DNA from: Promethearchaeota archaeon
Lineage (GTDB): Archaea > Asgardarchaeota > Lokiarchaeia > Sigynarchaeales > SOKP01
Direction of reading: 5' to 3'
NCBI GenBank assembly: GCA_019894735.1
Contig: JAGXOB010000027.1
Coordinates: forward strand, 1-16,191
DNA: 16,191 nt
The first letter of the stretch is position 1, and each line of letters begins with the position of its first letter. Below, in pieces: positions 7,026 through 13,980 of the stretch. Made by a program: the position numbers and the translations under genes. The notes under the pieces were generated by a model, which had not been told where the DNA came from, ran no database searches, and saw only the letters and a list, made by a program, of their open reading frames with translations.

Positions 7026-7901
7026 ATGTTAAATAAAATTAAAAGTCAAATGCTCAATTTGGGTTTGAAATTTATTAGCGTAGACGAAAAAATAGTTAGG
7101 ATGATTTTAGAAACAGGTTCTTCGAATATTAACGAGATAGTTATATTACCAGCAGTAGAAATGGTAATGAAAAAAATTCTAAACAAATTACAAAACAAAA
7201 TTGTACATGGAAGAGTTTACAATGGAGTGTTAAACGGAATTAAAGTGAGTGTTATCCGATCCCAAGAGGGATGTCCCAACGCGGCACTTACCTTAGAATG
7301 CTTGAAGCGTTCCAAAGCAAAAATAATAGTAAGGGTAGATTTTTGCGGCGGGATTTATGGAGAGAGTAACACGATAAATATTGGTGATATAGTAATACCT
7401 AAATTAGCTTATTGTGGTGACGGTACAAGTACGGAGTATTTAAGAGCCAACTCAACTTTGTTAAACAGTTTAGATTCAATTCAAAATCCATTATCTGCAA
7501 CTCAAAATTTAGTTGCTTCCCCTCAAACCATTTTTATCTCTAAACCAAATGAAATCTTAAGAGAGTTATTAGTCAAAGAAACTCGTGCGTATAATCCTAA
7601 TAAGATAAGAGAGCTAAACCTTTGGACAACAGATGCATTATTCTGCGAAACTTTTGACTTTATTAGGGCACTTAAAACGGTTAATATCGAAGCAATTGAT
7701 ATGGAAAGTTCAATTCTGTTTTTATTAGCGAATTTATACAATATGAAAGTTGCCTCAATACTATCCGTGTCAGATTTACCTGGACATCCTCAGTATGACC
7801 TATTAAATTCAAACGAAATCCACCCCGATATGGAAACAGGCATAGATAACGCTATTAAAATAGTAATCAGCGCGCTTCCAAAAATACAGCACACGGTTTA
7901 A
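7026..7901 (+). CDS. Nucleoside phosphorylase of the PNP/uridine phosphorylase family
   Basis: A 291-aa protein of the PNP_UDP_1 fold, which splits a nucleoside with phosphate into base and ribose-1-phosphate. Supporting motifs, in order, are GCPNAALTLECL (substrate-site region), RVDFCGGIYG (the R-x-G-T-C-G-G-like phosphate-binding strand), INIGDIVIPKLAYCGDG, then AIDMESS (the Glu-Met-Glu-like ribose-binding segment, here Asp-Met-Glu) and SVSDLPG (the catalytic Ser-Asp strand). The order and spacing match uridine phosphorylases best, but substrate choice between uridine and purine nucleosides cannot be settled by eye. The N-terminal 50 residues before the core are somewhat long. The ATG start at 7026 is favoured by a GGGAG Shine-Dalgarno site; an in-frame TTG at 7002 would add 8 residues. 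The gene is convergent with the winged-helix regulator, 11 bases apart. Confidence 0.85.
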   Translation: MLNKIKSQMLNLGLKFISVDEKIVRMILETGSSNINEIVILPAVEMVMKKILNKLQNKIVHGRVYNGVLNGIKVSVIRSQEGCPNAALTLECLKRSKAKIIVRVDFCGGIYGESNTINIGDIVIPKLAYCGDGTSTEYLRANSTLLNSLDSIQNPLSATQNLVASPQTIFISKPNEILRELLVKETRAYNPNKIRELNLWTTDALFCETFDFIRALKTVNIEAIDMESSILFLLANLYNMKVASILSVSDLPGHPQYDLLNSNEIHPDMETGIDNAIKIVISALPKIQHTV

Positions 7902-7912
7902 AACAAATATAG

Positions 7913-8815
7913 TTATAAACCACTTAATAACTTAGAAAAATCTGGTTCACCAAAAAAATCGTTAAATCTAGCGAGTAATTCAACATTAACAACGTGAATC
8001 TTTTCTTCTTTTTGAGTCTTGGCGGATTTGATAAGATCTAAATCCTTTAGTTTTTTCATATGGTATTGAATCGTCCCAGAATATACATCAAGGATTTCTC
8101 CTATTTTTGAAATTGCTATCCCTTCATTTTTAAAAATTTCTTCTATTATTTTTGGAATTAATGGATTTGAGAAAATAACTTTATACTTGTCGCAATCTTC
8201 TGGAACATCTGCTAAGAAGTAATGTAGAGATTTTCCAATTCTTTTTGATCTTATTAATTTGAAACGCTCTAAGGTCATGATATGTTTTAAAAAGGGGGTT
8301 CTTGTTATTCCTAATTCTTCTTCGATCTTTTCGTTCCTGGCATGGATTCCCGGATTTTCTTCGATGAATGTTAGGATTTTAACTAGTTTTTCATTATTTA
8401 AAATTTCTAGTTTTGTTCTTCGTTCATTAGTGACAATCCAATTCTTTTCTTCTAAACCTCGTATGGTTAAAAATATTTCTTCCTTACTGTAACCCTTCCT
8501 ATATGCAAGTTTCGCTATGCTCTTAGCATATAGCTTTTCAATAATTGGAAATTTCTGTAATTCCGCTTCAGAAGAAACATCAATATCAAAATCGGCGTCA
8601 TATCGCTTTAATTTCAAAATTTCTTGAGCAATATTCAAAACATCCTTTTCGATGTCAGTTAATTCTGTAACTGGCGTGATCTGTTCTTTTATCTGTTTTT
8701 TTTTCTTGATTTTAGTATCTTGTAAAGGAGTAAAATCTAAGCGCCTAAATGAACTTCCCTCTAGCTCTTTTTCCACTTTATTTTCCTTTGTTTCTCTTCT
8801 TTTTTCTAACGACAT
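7913..8815 (-). CDS. Multi-winged-helix DNA-binding protein, probable transcription regulator
   Basis: A 300-aa protein. The first 50 residues are Lys/Arg/Glu-rich and probably disordered. Three helix-turn-helix-like units follow: about residues 88-135 (AYRKGYSKEEIFLTIRGLEEKNWIV), 143-200 (ARNEKIEEELGITRTPFLKHIMTLERFKLI) and 215-280 (AISKIGEILDVYSGTIQYHMKKLKDLDLI). The second and third have the helix-turn-helix-wing outline of ArsR/MarR-like archaeal regulators, with the third reading as a typical 'GTIQYHMKKL' recognition helix. No ligand or sensor domain is visible, so the signal is unknown. It lies 27 bases downstream of the zinc-ribbon membrane protein on the same strand, so the two are probably co-transcribed, and the regulator could act with it or control it. 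The fold class is confident; targets are not known. Confidence 0.82.
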   Translation of the reverse strand: MSLEKRRETKENKVEKELEGSSFRRLDFTPLQDTKIKKKKQIKEQITPVTELTDIEKDVLNIAQEILKLKRYDADFDIDVSSEAELQKFPIIEKLYAKSIAKLAYRKGYSKEEIFLTIRGLEEKNWIVTNERRTKLEILNNEKLVKILTFIEENPGIHARNEKIEEELGITRTPFLKHIMTLERFKLIRSKRIGKSLHYFLADVPEDCDKYKVIFSNPLIPKIIEEIFKNEGIAISKIGEILDVYSGTIQYHMKKLKDLDLIKSAKTQKEEKIHVVNVELLARFNDFFGEPDFSKLLSGL

Positions 8816-8842
8816 GTTTTCAATGAAATTTCTTCATAATTT

Positions 8843-10492
8843 TTAAGCGTGCTTTTCTAAAAATTTCACAAATTCTATTTGCTGTTCTTTATCCAAATAT
8901 TTTAGATCTTCAATTATTTTATCGTAATATTTTGATTTAACGTTAGGTAGCTTACGAATTCTCTCAATTAATTTCTTTGGAATTTCTTTGTATAAATTCC
9001 TTAATTCTTCAACGTATTTCTGTTGTTCTTCTTCAGCTAAGAACCCTAATTCCCTTAATAGATTTTTTCGCTCAATTTTAGGAATATCAAGTTCTGAAAT
9101 CTGCTTTCTAATATCTTTAGAAATGATATTAAAAATCTTTGTGAAATATTCTTTGACAACTTTCCTGTCTTTTTCGTTTTTTACGGGTAAAAGGGACTCG
9201 TGAAGCCTCAATTTAATATCTTCTTCTTCTTTATCGACTTTTTTTTCTTGAGGAACAATGTCTTCAGTTATATCTTCTTCTTTATCGACTTCCTTTTCTT
9301 GAGGAGATATTTCTTCAGTTATTTCTTCTTCTTCATGATCTTCTTCAATTGTTATTTCTTTTTCCGTTTCTTCTTCTGAAAGGGTTTTTTCAGTGTCAAT
9401 TACTTGAATTGTCGGTTCTGGTAGTATAGAATCAGGTTGTGTAGTTGAAATCTCTTCCTTTTTATCATGTTCTATCTTTGGTTCTACTGGTAAATCTACT
9501 TGCCTTGGAACAACTTTCTCTTCAGGCTCTTTTATCATTAATTTCCCATGTAAATCAATTGGTTTTCCTATAAAGAGTAGAAGTAATAAAATTGATTTTA
9601 ATAAAATAAAGACCCCTATAGATAAGAAAACTGTACCTATTACGCCTAAAATGAATGTTCGAACTACATCAATTCCAGCAAACTCTCTTTTATTGTATAT
9701 CTTCTTCTGTAATTTTAAATCTATTATTAAAATAATAAGTGCCAGAAAAATAAAAGACATTATGATTAACATCAGAGTAAAATCATTAAAAAATGATGTA
9801 ATAATTGTAAAAGCGCTTATTTCAATGCCACTAAAGTATATGCCATTTAATACAAGTAATAAGATTACAAAACCAGCTTTAGCAGAAAAATTATTAATAG
9901 AATTCTTTAATTTAAGACCAAATCGATATATCTTATGGTCCCCCTTTTCAGAGTTTTTGGCAGAATAAATAAATATTAGAATTCCCTTAATTAATAGAAA
10001 TACACCCGTACCATAAATAATACATCCTAAAATCCCATAACAAATAGCATCAAGAGGTATTTCATCATAATTATTAGATTTAATCCTTGGGGATATAAAA
10101 CGAGAGTCGTAGATAATGATTAATAAACTACTAAACACAATAAGATACGAACTTATTATGGGAATTATTCCTCCTGAAATAGGGAAATTGAAGAAGCTTA
10201 AGAGTAAAGTCAGGATAGAAAAAATAATTATTGGAAGAAAATCAAACTTATTCAAATTCTTTATTGCTTTGTCAAGATTAGATTTTTCTTTATCAACGAT
10301 CCCGTATATGGTGGGTTTATGTATCAGAGCTCTCGACTCTCTTACAGAAGCTTGTTTAAAATTTACACCTGATAACGAAAAAGGTGTTCCACACATTTCA
10401 CAGTATACCTGAACTTTAGACTCTATAAGCTCTGATAGTTCCTTTGGAAAAACATATTGGCAGCTGCGACAAACGTATAGTTTATTATCCAT
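8843..10492 (-). CDS. Zinc-ribbon multi-pass membrane protein with acidic linker and cytoplasmic helical repeats
   Basis: I do not recognise this 549-aa protein as a named family, but its architecture is clear. Residues 5-40 form a zinc ribbon with CxxC pairs at C8/C11 and C31/C34. Roughly six to seven membrane helices follow between residues 85 and 310 (about 85-105, 108-128, 148-176, 205-225, 238-260 and 275-308, the last perhaps split). Residues 320-430 are a Glu/Lys-rich linker with a tandem duplication around 387-423 (core ITE(E/D)I.PQEK.VDKE). Residues 440-549 are helical, with a repeated element: ELGFLAEEEQQKYVEEL and DLKYLDKEQQIEFVKFL. The zinc ribbon and helical tail should lie on the same side as the cytoplasm if the helix number is even. 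It is first in a probable two-gene operon with the winged-helix regulator, which hints at membrane-linked regulation (inference). Confidence 0.78.
   Translation of the reverse strand: MDNKLYVCRSCQYVFPKELSELIESKVQVYCEMCGTPFSLSGVNFKQASVRESRALIHKPTIYGIVDKEKSNLDKAIKNLNKFDFLPIIIFSILTLLLSFFNFPISGGIIPIISSYLIVFSSLLIIIYDSRFISPRIKSNNYDEIPLDAICYGILGCIIYGTGVFLLIKGILIFIYSAKNSEKGDHKIYRFGLKLKNSINNFSAKAGFVILLLVLNGIYFSGIEISAFTIITSFFNDFTLMLIIMSFIFLALIILIIDLKLQKKIYNKREFAGIDVVRTFILGVIGTVFLSIGVFILLKSILLLLLFIGKPIDLHGKLMIKEPEEKVVPRQVDLPVEPKIEHDKKEEISTTQPDSILPEPTIQVIDTEKTLSEEETEKEITIEEDHEEEEITEEISPQEKEVDKEEDITEDIVPQEKKVDKEEEDIKLRLHESLLPVKNEKDRKVVKEYFTKIFNIISKDIRKQISELDIPKIERKNLLRELGFLAEEEQQKYVEELRNLYKEIPKKLIERIRKLPNVKSKYYDKIIEDLKYLDKEQQIEFVKFLEKHA
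9216..9320. repeat. In-frame tandem duplication (54 nt + 51 nt) in the acidic linker
   Basis: Copy 1 spans 9216-9269 and copy 2 spans 9270-9320. Both share the core TTCTTCTTTATCGACTT, then TTTTCTTGAGGA and TCTTCAGTT. Copy 1 has one additional TTC triplet. The difference of 3 bases keeps the frame of the gene on the minus strand, as expected for slippage or unequal crossing over in a low-complexity linker. Confidence 0.75.
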
Positions 10493-10724
10493 TTAAGTCT
10501 CACACTTATATATTTATAATTTTATTTAATTTTTTTAATTTTTGAATTATATTGAATTGTAATTTGTATTTTTTTTATAGATAATTAAAAATATAACTCC
10601 AATTGAAAAATAAAATCTTAATTAACTGTAGTAGGAATGTGAATATAAAAAAAATGGAGTCCAATTTTTAAAAAAATCAATTAAAATTCAGGTACCTTTA
10701 ATTGAGTTTATCATGTCTTAACAT
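10493..10724. promoter_or_regulatory. AT-rich spacer: promoter of the zinc-ribbon membrane gene and terminator of the hydrolase gene
   Basis: A 232-bp region without a gene. On the minus strand, ATAAATATATAAG (around 10505-10520) is a good TATA element about 20-25 bases before the ATG at 10492, suggesting a leaderless or nearly leaderless transcript. Further right, minus-strand T-runs near 10645-10655 and 10668-10678 lie 45-80 bases past the hydrolase stop and may end its transcript. No RNA gene or strong repeat seen. Confidence 0.45.
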
Positions 10725-11225
10725 TTATGAAGTTAAATCTATCCAATTTAACTTTTCTACTGTTTGATTAAGATTATGATCGTCTTCCGTTGCATTAAAT
10801 TTAAGTTTAGCAAACAATCTGTAAGCCTGTTCTCGAGATGGTTTAAATTTTGCTATATCATCATTTTTACCGTGATATACTATTACTGGTATATTGATTG
10901 GAGAACGATCATCCCATTTCAATAGTTTAGTAGCTAAATAAGGTGCTAATAAAATTAATCGTTTAACTTTTTTCGGATTCTGGAGTGCAAAAAGTACGCC
11001 CATTAAACCTCCAAAACTTGAGCCAATAATTACCCATACATCTCTTTGGCTTAATATCGTGTTTAAATGAGCCATTCGCGCGTTAAGAAGGTCTCCAAGC
11101 GTTTTGTATGAATAAAAACTTACGAAATCAGGAGTAAGAATTTCTGGAATTAGCTTTTTTAAATACTGTCCTTTAAAACCCTTACCCGAACTTTCAAGAC
11201 CGTGTATGAAAATAATATTTTTCAT
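10725..11225 (-). CDS. Small alpha/beta hydrolase, YqiA/UPF0227-like esterase
   Basis: A 166-aa single-domain alpha/beta hydrolase. The oxyanion-hole region is FIHGLESSGKG (residues 6-16), the nucleophile elbow is GSSFGG with Ser70 (68-73), the acid is in YHGKNDD (Asp122 or Asp123) and the catalytic histidine is His150 in EDDHNL. The HGLESSGKG opening and small size match the YqiA-like group of short-chain esterases, which lack a lid domain. No signal peptide is seen, so it should be cytoplasmic. All three catalytic residues are present, so it is probably active on a small ester or thioester; the natural substrate is unknown. Its neighbour upstream on the same strand is a DUF2085-like membrane protein 31 bases away, so the two may be co-transcribed. 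Confidence 0.85.
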   Translation of the reverse strand: MKNIIFIHGLESSGKGFKGQYLKKLIPEILTPDFVSFYSYKTLGDLLNARMAHLNTILSQRDVWVIIGSSFGGLMGVLFALQNPKKVKRLILLAPYLATKLLKWDDRSPINIPVIVYHGKNDDIAKFKPSREQAYRLFAKLKFNATEDDHNLNQTVEKLNWIDLTS

Positions 11226-11256
11226 ATTAGCTACTTAAGTAATTAATTTATGAGTA

Positions 11257-12312
11257 CTAACCAAAATCAAGCTCTTCAGAAGGTTCTTGGGTTAACTCCT
11301 TGTTCAATTCCCTTATCAATTTTTTCTGACCAAAAAAGATTAAGATGACAAGTACGCTAAAATAGAATAAAACAATGAGTAATGAGAAAAAATAATACTC
11401 TCCCGTAAATGAAATGAAATGGGCAGCTACTCCAATAATAAATCCCGTAAACAATCGAGATTCTGTGGTACTTGTTCTATAAAGAAGTTTTTGAGTACCC
11501 CAATCGATTAATCCCGGTATTGGAAAAATAATTATTATGAATAATGCTACTTCAGAACTAAATTGAGTATCAATTATCTGTTGAACTATATGAGTAAAAA
11601 AAATAGACATGATTATTCCAATCACCATCCCCGAACATCTAGAGCATAGATAAAGTTTTGTCCTTCCAAATTGAAAATAGAAGGTGTGGTCACTTGCAGA
11701 AGTAGGGTGGTGAGTTAAAAGTAGATAGTAGAGATCGCTTTCTGTTGTGGCAAAAACTTCGTCATACAAAATTAAAAGGATCGGCACAATAATAATAGCC
11801 GAAAAGAGCGCTTGTAGGAAAAATTTGTAACCAAAGTTAATAATTACCATTTCTAATTGTAGAGATGGGGAATAGAGAAATATCTGAGATGATATTACAA
11901 GAAGCATTACAACAATAGAATCAATAATTAAAACGATATATGTATAAAGAATACTTTTAATCTTTTGATATTTTAAAGGTTTATATTTGTAAATCCCAGC
12001 TACCATACCGAATACAGCAACGATTAGGCACCAATCTAAGAAAACGCTATTGTAAAAAGCGAGTTGAAATAAAAGTTCTCCTAAAAATCCAGCAATAAAC
12101 GCTTGAATCGGACCCGCTAATATTGAGAAAAAAGTAAAGACTAATAAAGAAATTCCAAATACTAATGAAAACTCGTTATTACCAATAAATGGCGTAGAAA
12201 TTGAACCAAATGATTCAGAAATGTATATATAACTCATTATAATAAAAACTACCACCAAAACATTAACAAAAATTAATCGTAAGGTAATTTTTGGTTTTTT
12301 ATCAACGCTCAT
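11257..12312 (-). CDS. Membrane protein with a C-terminal DUF2085-like domain and an N-terminal transporter-like half
   Basis: A 351-aa integral membrane protein. The C-terminal part (about residues 200-330) carries the DUF2085 pattern: HHPTSASDHTFYFQFG, then LCSRCSGMVIG with the paired cysteines C223 and C226, then PGLIDWGTQ and ESRLFTGFIIG. DUF2085 proteins are membrane proteins of unknown function, and the CxxC suggests metal or redox chemistry. The N-terminal half (about 12-185) has roughly five helices; GPIQAFIAGFLGELLFQL followed by FGMVAGIYKYK resembles ECF-type transporter S components, which bind small substrates in the membrane. This resemblance is by eye only. Other features: a basic start (MSVDKKPK) and an acidic tail. 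The gene lies 44 bases downstream of the helical paralogue at 12357 and 31 bases upstream of the hydrolase gene, so a minus-strand operon is possible. Confidence 0.78.
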   Translation of the reverse strand: MSVDKKPKITLRLIFVNVLVVVFIIMSYIYISESFGSISTPFIGNNEFSLVFGISLLVFTFFSILAGPIQAFIAGFLGELLFQLAFYNSVFLDWCLIVAVFGMVAGIYKYKPLKYQKIKSILYTYIVLIIDSIVVMLLVISSQIFLYSPSLQLEMVIINFGYKFFLQALFSAIIIVPILLILYDEVFATTESDLYYLLLTHHPTSASDHTFYFQFGRTKLYLCSRCSGMVIGIIMSIFFTHIVQQIIDTQFSSEVALFIIIIFPIPGLIDWGTQKLLYRTSTTESRLFTGFIIGVAAHFISFTGEYYFFSLLIVLFYFSVLVILIFFGQKKLIRELNKELTQEPSEELDFG

Positions 12313-12356
12313 ACTAATCGCTTTAAATAAAGGTAGGTGAAAAAACTTAGATATAA

Positions 12357-13016
12357 TTAGTAAAAAATAACATCAAGTTCTTCAATTAATTTTTCTTTAG
12401 TAAGTTCAAATCCTTTCCGAAGAACGGAAACTATAATATCTTTCCCGGTGGGAACATTTAGAATGCTATTGTCTTCCTCCACTATTGCTATACCAACTTC
12501 GTTATAATCTAATTGTCTTTTTAGAGCTTCATAGGCTTTTTCTTTGGTTTTAAAGGCCGCTCTTGATAATTCATTGTAATTTTTTACATCTTCTTTTATA
12601 TTCAAAAATAGGATACATTCTTCTACTTGGGAAATAAAAGACTTTTTAGTAATTTCTTTCAATTTTTCATAGTCTTTATGATTTTTTTTACACTGCTTAT
12701 CAGTTTGGTCATTTTCTAAATAACTTGGGAAGTTTTTATTTATCACTTCATCAAATTTTTCTTTGTTAATCTCCCCATTTTCAATTAGCGTTTTTGCAGA
12801 CTCTAACGCGATTTCAATTTGTTTTAATGTCCCAACACGAGCATTGTGATCGCTCCAAAGCTTATAAAAAGCTTTTACTATTGGTTTTACAACAAAATTA
12901 AACGCTCCGGCATCTAACTCAGAATCTATTAACTCTTTACCATAACCGAGTGACAAGTCAGTCGTTGAAATCATCTTCTCTTCAACGATTCTATAGTTTC
13001 TTAGTATATGACTCAT
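12357..13016 (-). CDS. Helical protein of unknown function, tandem paralogue A
   Basis: A 219-aa protein, predicted almost wholly alpha-helical, about half identical to its neighbour at 13118-13774 over the full length. Shared blocks include NFVVKPIVKAFY (about residues 40-51), the HxARxGTLKQI segment, a C-x3-H motif within QCKKNHKDYEKLKE (about 108-121), SRAAFKTKE and VLRKGFE near the end. Conservation of the cysteine and histidine between copies suggests a structural or metal role, but no catalytic family is recognised. No signal peptide or membrane helix. GGAG on the minus strand (13025-13028) lies 8 bases before the ATG and works as a Shine-Dalgarno site, supporting this start. It may share transcripts with the downstream DUF2085-like gene. 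Confidence 0.75.
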   Translation of the reverse strand: MSHILRNYRIVEEKMISTTDLSLGYGKELIDSELDAGAFNFVVKPIVKAFYKLWSDHNARVGTLKQIEIALESAKTLIENGEINKEKFDEVINKNFPSYLENDQTDKQCKKNHKDYEKLKEITKKSFISQVEECILFLNIKEDVKNYNELSRAAFKTKEKAYEALKRQLDYNEVGIAIVEEDNSILNVPTGKDIIVSVLRKGFELTKEKLIEELDVIFY

Positions 13017-13117
13017 GATTAATTCTCCATTGATTGGTAAATATCATTTTTTTAAACTTTTTTTATTTTATAATTTTTTTACTATTGGTATCTCTTAATA
13101 AAATGCTTTAATTATAT
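13017..13117 (-). promoter_or_regulatory. Spacer between the two paralogues with a likely second promoter
   Basis: On the minus strand, AAAAATTATAAAATAAAAAAAG (around 13055-13076) contains a TATA-like TTATAAAA about 50 bases before the ATG at 13016. The stretch is A-rich on the transcribed sense, so it gives no termination signal for the upstream paralogue; paralogue A may be read both from this promoter and by read-through. Confidence 0.35.
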
Positions 13118-13774
13118 TTAATCATAAGTTTCGTCTATAGATTCTAAAAATTCCTTCTTAGTCTCTTCGAATCCTTTTCTTAACGCTTTGATAATTATCT
13201 TCTTACCTGCTGGTAAAGATAGAATACTTGGATCCTTTTCAATAATTTTAATTCCTTTTTCCGTGAACTCTAATTGTTTCATTAAATTCATAGTAGCTAG
13301 TTCTTTAGTTTTAAATGCAACTCTAGCAAGTTCGCTATATTCATTTACATCCTCTTCAACGCTAAGAAATGTTCTCACTTCTTCAAGATAATTAATAAAT
13401 GTTTCCCTTGCATTTTCTTTTAATATTTCGTAGTTTTTATGGTGCTTGCTACATTGATATGTTACTTGATCACCTTTTAGATATTTGGGGAAGTATTCTT
13501 CGACAATATTACTAAATTCTTCTTCAGATTTACCATTTAACAATAATTGCTTACCAGCATCAAGTGTTACGTCTATTTGCTTCAACGTTCCCTTCCTTGC
13601 GTCATGCATGGCCCAAAAATCGTAAAACGCTTTAACAATTGGTCTTACTACGAAGTTTAAAATCCCCGTATCTAATTCCGTATCTATAAGTTTTCGCCCT
13701 TTTTTAAGAGATAGTTCCATTTGCTGGATCATTCTCTCTTTTATTATGTTATAATTTCTCTCGATATACTCCAC
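13118..13774 (-). CDS. Helical protein of unknown function, tandem paralogue B
   Basis: A 218-aa all-helical protein, the sister copy of the gene at 12357. It begins with GTG; a GGGGAT stretch about 8 bases upstream may serve as ribosome binding site, and the ATG inside that stretch is out of frame. Shared with copy A are NFVVRPIVKAFY, ARKGTLKQID, QCSKHHKNYEILKE (C-x3-H), ARVAFKTKE and ALRKGFEETK. The two copies differ by only a one-residue gap, so this is a clean gene duplication followed by divergence at the DNA level. No family, domain or membrane segment is recognised. It is divergent from the pseudo-GTPase/TPR-like gene at 13981, and may share a regulatory region with it. Confidence 0.75.
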   Translation of the reverse strand: MEYIERNYNIIKERMIQQMELSLKKGRKLIDTELDTGILNFVVRPIVKAFYDFWAMHDARKGTLKQIDVTLDAGKQLLLNGKSEEEFSNIVEEYFPKYLKGDQVTYQCSKHHKNYEILKENARETFINYLEEVRTFLSVEEDVNEYSELARVAFKTKELATMNLMKQLEFTEKGIKIIEKDPSILSLPAGKKIIIKALRKGFEETKKEFLESIDETYD

Positions 13775-13980
13775 TGAAGATCCCCATCAAATTACGTTTA
13801 TTGAGTATTTTATTTATTAAAATATTCCTTGAATTAAGAAAAGAAAATTTTTAAAATTTTTTAACTTTTTTATATTTCTTTTAGTCTTCCATTTGAAACG
13901 AAAAAAGTATATAATATAGAATAATGTTTTATTATAATATTAGGATTGAAATATAATTTAAACTAAATTAAGTCAACTTT
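13775..13980. promoter_or_regulatory. Divergent promoter region of paralogue B and the pseudo-GTPase/TPR-like gene
   Basis: A 206-bp AT-rich spacer. On the plus strand, GAAACGAAAAAAGTATATAAT (13895-13915) has a BRE-like purine run next to a TATA element, leaving a leader near 40 nt. A second candidate, ATATAATTTAAAC (13951-13963), lies about 20-25 bases before the ATG at 13981 and would give a leaderless transcript. The minus-strand promoter for paralogue B is likely in the TA-rich stretch near 13800-13825. No gene or strong repeat. Confidence 0.45.

Noticed and set aside
9216..9320. CRISPR-like or regulatory repeat
   Set aside because: The two direct copies are inside a coding region, abut without spacers and encode a repeated acidic linker.
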